Under the pieces are notes generated by a model. It worked only from the letters and a program-made list of their open reading frames with translations, searched no databases and was not told where the DNA came from. Below are positions 6,965 to 11,810 of a stretch of 11,810 nucleotides of DNA, one piece after another. Positions within the stretch are counted from its first letter, which is position 1; each line of letters begins with the position of its first letter. The position numbers were made by a program, and so were the translations under genes. Source of the DNA: an uncultured Synechococcaceae cyanobacterium (lineage in GTDB: Bacteria; Cyanobacteriota; Cyanobacteriia; PCC-6307; Cyanobiaceae); assembly GCA_902538695.1 (NCBI GenBank), contig CACBGC010000024.1:1-11810 (forward strand), read 5' to 3'.

Positions 6965-8209
6965 TTAATGTATTTTGCTGAAAGCAAGGCAAACATTGTG
7001 ACCACCAAAGCCGAAAGAATTTGAAAGAGCTACTCCTACTTGAGCTTCTCTTGCATTATTTGGTACATAATCAAGATCACATTCAGGATCTGGATTGACG
7101 TAGTTAATTGTAGGAGGGATAAAATTATGTGTCAAAGAAAGTATACAAGCTACTGCTTCTATACCTCCTGAGCCTCCAAGCAGATGACCAGTCATCGACT
7201 TAGTTGAGCTTACAGGAATGAGGTAAGATCTGTCTTTAAATATAGATTTAATTGCAGAAGTTTCATTTTTGTCATTAGCTGATGTACTCGTTCCATGAGC
7301 ATTTATGTAATCAACTTTTTCAAGGCTAAGAGAAGCGTCTTCAATTGCTAGTTTTATAGCTTCAGCCCCTCCAACCCCGCCTGGAGATGGAGCAGTAATA
7401 TGATGAGCATCACATGTTGTTCCATATCCAATTATTTCTGCATAAATTCTTGCATTTCTTTTTTGTGCATTTTCTAAAGTCTCTAAAACAAGAATTCCAG
7501 ATCCCTCTCCAATAACAAATCCATCTCTTTCTGCATCAAAAGGCCTGCTAGCAGTTGCAGGACTTTCATTTCTGAAAGAAAGAGCTTTGGCACTTGCAAA
7601 ACCAGCTACTCCAAGAGGTGTAATACTTGCTTCTGCTCCTCCACAGATCATTGCATCTGCCTTTCCAAGTTGAAGTAATCTAAAAGAATCACCAATTGCA
7701 TTGGACCCGGCAGCACAAGCCGTTGAAACAGAGGAACTAGGTCCTTTTGCACCCAAAGCTATAGCCGCCAATCCAGTTGCCATATTTGGAATCATCATTG
7801 GGACTGTAAATGGACTTACTCTTTTAGGTCCTTTGTTACAGAGAATTTGAGCTTGACTTTCCATAGTTAGTAAGCCTCCAACACCAGAGCCAATAATCAC
7901 TCCAATTCTTGATGAATTAGCTTCATTAATTTCAAGTCCAGAATCATTAAAGGCTTGCTTTGCGGCAATAACTCCAAATTTGGAAAAACGATCCCATCTT
8001 TTGGATTCTTTAGCTTCAATAAAATTTTCAGATTGAAGATTTTTTACTTCTGCCGCAAATTTACAAGGATGTTGTTCGGGATTAAAGAGAGTAATATCTG
8101 ATACCCCATTAGTACCTTTTTGCAGACCAACTAAATATTCATCAATATTATTACCAATTGGAGTTACTGCTCCGATACCGGTAATAACTACTCGATGGAA
8201 ATTTGGCAT
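6965..8209 (-). CDS. fabF: Beta-ketoacyl-ACP synthase II
   Basis: FabF condenses malonyl-ACP with a growing acyl-ACP in type II fatty acid synthesis. The 414-residue length is typical. The catalytic Cys-His-His triad is present: C165 in VSTACAAGSN, H305 in NAHGTSTSANDKNE, and H342 in STKSMTGHLLGGSGG, which also contains the conserved K337. The N-terminus (RVVITGIGAVTPIGN, 6-20) and the C-terminal NSFGFGGHN (397-405) fit the family. It starts 6 bp after the acpP stop, with GTAAAGG just before the ATG. The acpP-fabF pair is a widely conserved operon in bacteria. The triad and the conserved C-terminal loop fit FabF better than FabB (KAS I) or FabH. tktA follows after 42 bp. Confidence 0.98.
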   Translation of the reverse strand: MPNFHRVVITGIGAVTPIGNNIDEYLVGLQKGTNGVSDITLFNPEQHPCKFAAEVKNLQSENFIEAKESKRWDRFSKFGVIAAKQAFNDSGLEINEANSSRIGVIIGSGVGGLLTMESQAQILCNKGPKRVSPFTVPMMIPNMATGLAAIALGAKGPSSSVSTACAAGSNAIGDSFRLLQLGKADAMICGGAEASITPLGVAGFASAKALSFRNESPATASRPFDAERDGFVIGEGSGILVLETLENAQKRNARIYAEIIGYGTTCDAHHITAPSPGGVGGAEAIKLAIEDASLSLEKVDYINAHGTSTSANDKNETSAIKSIFKDRSYLIPVSSTKSMTGHLLGGSGGIEAVACILSLTHNFIPPTINYVNPDPECDLDYVPNNAREAQVGVALSNSFGFGGHNVCLAFSKIH

Positions 8210-8215
8210 CCTTTA

Positions 8216-8455
8216 CTAACCTTTTTTTTCTTCGATGAATTTTACTGCATCGCCAACAGTTGCAATTCCTTCAGCTGCTTCATCAGGGATTTCAATATCA
8301 AATGCTTCTTCAAGAGCCATTACTAATTCAACGGTATCTAAAGAGTCTGCGCCTAAATCATTTTGGAAATTTGAATCTGATTTGACCTCACCTGCTTCAA
8401 CACTTAATTGTTCTGAAACAATAGAACAAACTTTTTCGAGGATTTCTTGTGACAT
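8216..8455 (-). CDS. acpP: Acyl carrier protein
   Basis: ACP carries acyl intermediates of fatty acid synthesis on a 4'-phosphopantetheine arm. The 79-residue acidic protein has the attachment motif LGADSLD (34-40), so the modified residue is S38. It also has the conserved helix II/III pattern TVELVMALEEAFDIEIPDEAAE. The reading frame ends in tandem stops, TAG (8216-8218) then TAA (8213-8215), just before fabF. Its start faces psaC across a 133-bp divergent region. An open frame antisense to this gene (8235-8474, plus) is a shadow of its codon pattern. Confidence 0.98.
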   Translation of the reverse strand: MSQEILEKVCSIVSEQLSVEAGEVKSDSNFQNDLGADSLDTVELVMALEEAFDIEIPDEAAEGIATVGDAVKFIEEKKG

Positions 8456-8588
8456 AGTTTATGGAAATTACTAATTATCTTTATGATTTTATGCCCTAGA
8501 GTTAACAAGAGTGAAGCATATCTTAATTTTTTTAATTTCTTTGTAAGACAATAGTATTATAAAACGAGGTTCAAAAGACAATTTTTAC
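8456..8588. promoter_or_regulatory. Divergent acpP/psaC promoter region
   Basis: These 133 bp separate acpP (minus) from psaC (plus) and must hold both promoters. For psaC, TATTAT (8555-8560) is a plausible -10, giving a leader of about 20 nt; no good -35 accompanies it. GAGG (8566-8569) lies 19 bp from the psaC ATG, too far for a Shine-Dalgarno sequence. For acpP, the minus strand has TTGTTA (8503-8508) and CATAAA (8480-8485) with a 17-bp spacer, each matching four of six consensus bases. GTTAAC (8501-8506) is a small palindrome overlapping that -35. Assignments are tentative. Confidence 0.35.
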
Positions 8589-8834
8589 ATGTCACACGCA
8601 GTTAAAATTTATGACACTTGCATTGGATGTACCCAATGTGTAAGGGCTTGCCCACTTGATGTTTTAGAGATGGTTCCATGGGATGGCTGCAAAGCTGGCC
8701 AAATTGCGTCATCCCCAAGAACTGAAGATTGTGTAGGTTGCAAAAGATGCGAAACTGCCTGTCCGACGGATTTCTTGAGTATTCGTGTTTATTTGGGAGA
8801 TGAAACTTCTAGGAGTATGGGCTTGGCATACTAA
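8589..8834 (+). CDS. psaC: Photosystem I iron-sulfur protein PsaC
   Basis: PsaC is the stromal/cytoplasmic-side subunit of photosystem I. It carries the terminal [4Fe-4S] clusters FA and FB, which pass electrons to ferredoxin or flavodoxin. The 81-residue length is exact for the family. The two ferredoxin-type motifs are complete: C11, C14, C17, C21 and C48, C51, C54, C58. The family block [20 protein letters not shown] (31-50) and the C-terminal RSMGLAY (75-81) are present. Near the C-terminus it reads [12 protein letters not shown], where many cyanobacteria have GAETTRSMGLAY, a small lineage difference. It stands alone on the plus strand between acpP and glmS and is probably transcribed as a single gene. 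Confidence 0.99.
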
Positions 8835-8880
8835 CTTATATAGTGCAGTTTTAAGAGAGTCCATGATTTAAAAATACTTA

Positions 8881-8908
8881 TTTTTTTTCAAATATAATTG
8901 AAAAAAAA
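8881..8908 (+). promoter_or_regulatory. glmS leader: 11-bp inverted repeat with an embedded TATAAT
   Basis: TTTTTTTTCAA (8881-8891) and TTGAAAAAAAA (8898-8908) are perfect complements around a six-base loop, ending six bases before the glmS ATG. A perfect -10 consensus, TATAAT (8893-8898), spans the loop and the first base of the right arm. If used, it puts the transcript start around 8904-8906, leaving a leader of only about ten bases with no Shine-Dalgarno sequence. No matching -35 is seen at the expected place (8870-8875, AAAAAT). The repeat could instead help end psaC transcription or be an operator. Confidence 0.45.
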
Positions 8909-8914
8909 TTTCGT

Positions 8915-10810
8915 ATGTGTGGAATAGTTGCTGTAACAGGTTATAAACAGGCTTTACCATTATTGATTAATGGGCTAGAAAAACTCGAATATAGAGGATA
9001 TGATTCCGCAGGTATTGCAATAATCAATCCTGAAACGAATAATATTATTTGTAACAAAGCAGAGGGAAAACTAAAGAACTTAATAAATAAACTTAATGAT
9101 GAGAATATTCCAGGCACCGTTGGTATAGGTCATACTAGATGGGCAACTCATGGAAAACCTGAGTTTAGAAATGCCCATCCTCATATCGATGGCTCAGGAA
9201 CAATAGCGGTTGTTCAAAATGGTATTATTGAAAATTTCCAAGATTTAAAGAATAAATTAGAGAAAGAGGGTGTTATTTTCAATTCTGATACAGATACTGA
9301 GGTAATTCCTCATCTAATTAAAAGAGAGTTAGATACATTAAGTAAACTTAACCTTGAGAATAATGGCTCAACATTGTTAGTGGCTGTTAGGAATGTAATA
9401 TCTGATTTGGAAGGATCTTATGCCTTAGCCGTTCTATGGTCTGACGCTCCAACCTCTTTGGTAGTAGCAAGAAGACAAGCACCCTTGATTATTGGTTTGG
9501 GCGAAGGAGAATTTATTTGTGCAAGTGATACTCCAGCTATTGCAAATTTTACAAATATTATTTTGCCTATGGAGGATGAAGAAATAGCTTTGTTAACTCC
9601 TCTTGGAATTGAAATATATGACACAAATAATGAGAGACAATATCGAAATCCAGTTTCACTAAAAGTCTCAGAGCAAATAATGGATAAAATGAATTTTAAA
9701 CACTATATGTTGAAGGAGATATATGATCAGCCACAGACTGCAAAAAACTGGTTGGAAAATTATTTAATTCAAAACTCTGAAGAGGATCGATATCAAATTA
9801 ATTATCCATTTGATACGAGTTTTTTTGAATCAATAGAAAGAATTGAAATTATCGCTTGTGGTACAAGTAAACATGCTGCAATGGTGGGTAGTTTTTTACT
9901 AGAACAATTTTCAGGTATCCCTACAAATGTCTTTTACGCAAGTGAATTTCGATATTCACCACCTCCATTGTTGCCAAATACATTAACTATTGGTGTCACT
10001 CAATCTGGAGAAACTGCTGATACAATTGCAGCTATTGATATGGAAATTAAAAGACGGTCTTCGATTGAAGATAAAAGTTTTAAACCTAATCTTATTGCAA
10101 TAACAAATAGAAAAGAGAGCTCAATAGGAAGACTGGTTTCAAATATAATTGATACTTGTGCAGGAATAGAAGTGGGAGTTGCAGCAACAAAAACTTTTTT
10201 TGCTCAATTACTTTCTTTTTATGGATTAGCAATTAAATTTGCCGAAATAAACGGGAGTCAAAGCTTTGATGAAATAAATAATTTAATAACTGAACTTAAA
10301 AAACTACCTACATTAATAGAAAATCTTCTAGAGCAACATAATAAATCTTCAGAAAAGCTAGCACATGATTTTTTTAATATTAAAGATGTTATTTTTTTAG
10401 GAAGGGGTATAAATTATCCTATTGCTCTTGAAGGAGCGTTAAAACTCAAAGAAATTAGTTACATACATGCGGCTGGATATCCAGCTGGTGAGATGAAACA
10501 TGGTCCAATAGCTTTGTTAGATAAAAAAGTCCCCGTAATTTCTATTGCTTCTCCTGGTGAAGTTTTCGATAAAGTTATCAGTAATGCTCAAGAAGCAAAA
10601 GCTAGAGATTCATTTTTGATTGGTATTGCCCCTGAATGTAATGGAACTGAAATTTTTGATTATTTAATGAAAGTTCCTTCCCCGAATGAATTGATTTCAC
10701 CTTTGCTTAACATTGTTCCTTTACAATTATTGAGTTACCATATTGCAGCTCATAGAGGACTTGACGTCGATCAACCAAGAAATTTAGCTAAAAGTGTAAC
10801 TGTGGAATAA
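8915..10810 (+). CDS. glmS: Glutamine-fructose-6-phosphate aminotransferase (isomerizing)
   Basis: GlmS makes glucosamine-6-phosphate from fructose-6-phosphate and glutamine, the first step toward UDP-GlcNAc for peptidoglycan and lipopolysaccharide. The 631-residue protein has both halves. The N-terminal glutaminase domain has the nucleophile C2 (MCGIVAVTGY), YRGYDSAG (26-33), GHTRWATHG (72-80), QNGIIEN (101-107) and SDTDTEV (124-130). The isomerase half has two SIS domains: ACGTSKHA (314-321) with TQSGETADT (362-370), and FLGRGINYPIALEGALKLKE (494-513) with GEMKHGPIALL (525-535). The C-terminus DVDQPRNLAKSVTVE (617-631) is characteristic. C2 fixes the start at 8915. No glmS ribozyme-like leader fits, because the gap to psaC is only 80 bp. 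It converges with rimM across 15 bp. Confidence 0.98.
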   Translation: MCGIVAVTGYKQALPLLINGLEKLEYRGYDSAGIAIINPETNNIICNKAEGKLKNLINKLNDENIPGTVGIGHTRWATHGKPEFRNAHPHIDGSGTIAVVQNGIIENFQDLKNKLEKEGVIFNSDTDTEVIPHLIKRELDTLSKLNLENNGSTLLVAVRNVISDLEGSYALAVLWSDAPTSLVVARRQAPLIIGLGEGEFICASDTPAIANFTNIILPMEDEEIALLTPLGIEIYDTNNERQYRNPVSLKVSEQIMDKMNFKHYMLKEIYDQPQTAKNWLENYLIQNSEEDRYQINYPFDTSFFESIERIEIIACGTSKHAAMVGSFLLEQFSGIPTNVFYASEFRYSPPPLLPNTLTIGVTQSGETADTIAAIDMEIKRRSSIEDKSFKPNLIAITNRKESSIGRLVSNIIDTCAGIEVGVAATKTFFAQLLSFYGLAIKFAEINGSQSFDEINNLITELKKLPTLIENLLEQHNKSSEKLAHDFFNIKDVIFLGRGINYPIALEGALKLKEISYIHAAGYPAGEMKHGPIALLDKKVPVISIASPGEVFDKVISNAQEAKARDSFLIGIAPECNGTEIFDYLMKVPSPNELISPLLNIVPLQLLSYHIAAHRGLDVDQPRNLAKSVTVE

Positions 10811-10825
10811 TAAGTTTTTATTTTT

Positions 10826-11365
10826 TTATAGCTCTAAAAGTCCATTTGGAGGTTTGATGATTAGAAAATTATTTTTTATATCTACTAATGGGACTATTTC
10901 TGTAACAAATGGTATAAAAACTTCTTTTTGATTTTTAAATAGTTCGATAAGAAGTAAATTATTTTTCTCATTTAATAAATTGATAACTTTTCCAATTGTT
11001 TTTAATTCATCATTTTCTAAAGTCTTGACTTCCAGATTTATAAGTTCCAACAAGTGGAATTCTTCCTTTTTTAATTTGGGTAATTTATCGGTTTTTACAA
11101 GAATTTTAAATTTTTTTAGTTGCTCTGCATGATTTCTTGTATTTATTCCTTTGAGCTTAACAATAAAGGTTGCCTTACCAGGCTGTTTGAAACCAGATAT
11201 AAGTTCTATTTTTGAAGGAAGCTCATTTTCTTTTTGCAACCATCTTATTCCCGGATTTAAAAACCTCTCTTCAAAATCACTTAGAGATTTAACCTTTACC
11301 TGTCCACTAATGCCATGACATGATGTTATCAATCCAACAGTTAACCATTCATTTTTATTTATCAT
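10826..11365 (-). CDS. rimM: 16S rRNA processing / 30S maturation factor RimM
   Basis: RimM binds ribosomal protein S19 on pre-30S particles and helps maturation of the 30S head. The 179-residue product has the N-terminal RimM barrel, starting EWLTVGLITSCHGISGQVKV (6-25) and continuing through SDFEERF (29-35). It then has the PRC-barrel part: EEFHLLELINLEV (101-113), GKVINLL (125-131), EVFIPFVTEIVPLVD (148-162), and a PPNGLLEL end (172-179). I chose the ATG at 11365 because the conserved GxxxxxHGxxGxVKV block begins ten residues in. A longer in-frame ORF to 11551 would add 62 residues antisense to ndhS with no family resemblance. The start lies 24 bp from the divergent ndhS ATG; the stop lies 15 bp from the glmS stop. 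Confidence 0.95.
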   Translation of the reverse strand: MINKNEWLTVGLITSCHGISGQVKVKSLSDFEERFLNPGIRWLQKENELPSKIELISGFKQPGKATFIVKLKGINTRNHAEQLKKFKILVKTDKLPKLKKEEFHLLELINLEVKTLENDELKTIGKVINLLNEKNNLLLIELFKNQKEVFIPFVTEIVPLVDIKNNFLIIKPPNGLLEL

Positions 11366-11389
11366 ATATTGTATTAGAAAGAGTTTTTT
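11366..11389. promoter_or_regulatory. 24-bp divergent rimM/ndhS start region with overlapping promoter candidates
   Basis: The two start codons are only 24 bp apart, so each promoter must extend into the other gene. For ndhS, TTAACC (11341-11346) and TATATT (11365-11370) are separated by 18 bp, and AAAGAG (11378-11383) could be a weak Shine-Dalgarno sequence. For rimM on the minus strand, TCGACA (11397-11402, five of six) and TCTAAT (11373-11378, five of six) are also 18 bp apart. That would start the transcript almost at the ATG, giving a near-leaderless mRNA. These are consensus matches only. Confidence 0.3.
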
Positions 11390-11575
11390 ATGGAATTGTC
11401 GACTAAACCTATACTTCCTGGTGCTTTTGTTGTTGTAAAAGACACCAAATCTATATACAGAGGATATAAAGGGTTTGTACAAAGAGTTACAAAAAAAAGA
11501 GCAGCGGTTCTCTTTGAAGGGGGTAATTGGGATAAACTCATAACTTTTCAACTAACAAACTTAGAAATAGTATAA
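11390..11575 (+). CDS. ndhS: NAD(P)H-quinone oxidoreductase subunit S (NdhS, SH3-like; DUF3252)
   Basis: The 61-residue protein contains PGAFVVVKD (10-18), a short GYKGFVQRV segment (25-33) and the signature AVLFEGGNWDKLITFQL (39-55). As I recall the family, this matches the small cyanobacterial proteins first listed as DUF3252, now known as NdhS (Synechocystis Ssl0352, plant CRR31). NdhS has an SH3-like fold. It sits on the cytoplasmic arm of the NDH-1 complex, where it helps ferredoxin deliver electrons for cyclic electron flow and respiration. No membrane segment is present, as expected. It lies between minus-strand rimM (divergent, 24 bp) and rnc (convergent, 3 bp), so it must be transcribed alone. 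The identity rests on motif recall; a generic SH3-like small protein is the alternative. Confidence 0.82.
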   Translation: MELSTKPILPGAFVVVKDTKSIYRGYKGFVQRVTKKRAAVLFEGGNWDKLITFQLTNLEIV

Positions 11576-11578
11576 AAA

Positions 11579-11810
11579 TTAGATTTTACCTATAGATATA
11601 AATTTTTCTATCAAGACCCTAGCTGCATTTGTTTCTGCTTGTTTATGGGACTTACCAAAAGCTGATGACTCTTTTAATCCTTTGATAAATATATCGCAAG
11701 AAAATCTTTCAGGGTCCCCATTTTTCTTAGATATTTCAATTATTTTATAGACTGGCAAATCTAAGCCTTTGCTTTGACACCACTCTTGCAACACTGTCTT
11801 GGATTTGAAT
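11579..11810 (-). CDS. rnc: Ribonuclease III, C-terminal part (runs off right edge)
   Basis: RNase III cleaves double-stranded RNA, including rRNA precursors and regulatory duplexes. The visible 76 residues are its C-terminal double-stranded RNA-binding domain. They begin FKSKTVLQEWCQSKGLDLP, where families typically read (N/D)PKT-LLQEW-Q, followed by VYKIIEISKKNG, FSCDIFIKG and the helix SHKQAETNAARVLIEKF. The frame stays open through the window edge, so the catalytic domain lies upstream, beyond 11810. A GTG codon at 11794 lies inside the conserved domain entry and is not the real start. The stop is 3 bp from the ndhS stop. Only the dsRBD is seen, so another dsRBD protein is formally possible but less likely. 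Confidence 0.9.
   Translation of the reverse strand, partial: FKSKTVLQEWCQSKGLDLPVYKIIEISKKNGDPERFSCDIFIKGLKESSAFGKSHKQAETNAARVLIEKFISIGKI

Noticed and set aside
8235..8474. 79-codon plus-strand ORF antisense to acpP
   Set aside because: It is Ser/Thr/Ala-rich low-complexity sequence that mirrors acpP codons. No family is recognised, and acpP is certain.
8826..8846. Possible psaC terminator stem (GC and ACTA pairing with TAGT and GC)
   Set aside because: The stem has only six pairs with a two-base bulge, overlaps the stop codon and lacks a following T-run.
8835..8914. A glmS ribozyme in the glmS leader
   Set aside because: The 80-bp gap is too short and lacks the ribozyme core; such ribozymes are known mainly from Gram-positive bacteria.
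9418..9624. 68-codon minus-strand ORF inside glmS
   Set aside because: It is antisense to a certain GlmS and has no motif or start signal.
10811..10827. T-rich stretch after glmS as an intrinsic terminator
   Set aside because: The T-runs fit a U-tract, but I found no stable stem just upstream, so no terminator is called.
11366..11551. A 62-codon in-frame N-terminal extension of rimM antisense to ndhS
   Set aside because: The extension does not resemble RimM, and the conserved N-terminal barrel starts ten residues after the ATG at 11365. The opposite strand carries a recognisable NdhS.
8589..11575. Functional clustering of psaC and ndhS, both at ferredoxin-docking sites
   Set aside because: They are about 2.5 kb apart, separated by glmS and rimM on mixed strands, so shared regulation is not supported.

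Overview
This window looks like the core chromosome of a small, strongly AT-rich picocyanobacterium, most likely a high-light-adapted Prochlorococcus. Three things suggest this: a photosystem I gene (psaC); a probable NDH-1 subunit (ndhS) with cyanobacterial-style thiC, glmS and acyl-carrier-protein genes; and AT-rich codons, very short intergenic gaps and few Shine-Dalgarno sequences. The species call is inferred from composition and remembered gene content, not from a search. No mobile element, tRNA, rRNA, CRISPR array or phage gene was seen. Every gap between genes is under 200 bp.

Left part (1-3319). The first 11 codons of smpB leave the window on the minus strand. Diverging from it is a tight plus-strand run: ruvB (Holliday-junction branch migration), an exported TPR-repeat protein, an M20-family amidohydrolase, and a 71-residue two-helix membrane protein. 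The junctions are a 23-bp overlap, a 3-bp gap and an ATGA overlap, so this is probably one operon.

Middle (3320-8455). A TPP riboswitch (about 3389-3468) precedes thiC, the enzyme for the thiamine pyrimidine. thiC converges on a minus-strand cluster transcribed acpP, fabF, tktA (acyl carrier protein, ketoacyl-ACP synthase II, transketolase). Transketolase uses TPP, so a TPP-synthesis gene and a TPP-using gene meet tail to tail. Their 28-bp junction is a tandem array of 7-bp units that contains both stop codons.

Right part (8456-11810). psaC diverges from acpP and is followed by glmS (glucosamine-6-phosphate synthase). glmS has an 11-bp inverted repeat just before its start, with a consensus TATAAT overlapping the loop. 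rimM (minus), ndhS (plus) and the 3' part of rnc (minus, leaving the window) are packed with gaps of 15, 24 and 3 bp. The ndhS/rimM promoters must therefore overlap each other's genes.

Most of the window is conserved housekeeping and photosynthesis. I did not find a convincing new multi-gene system. The most useful leads are regulatory or structural: the thiC leader, the heptamer array, the glmS leader hairpin, and the ndhS/rimM divergent start.
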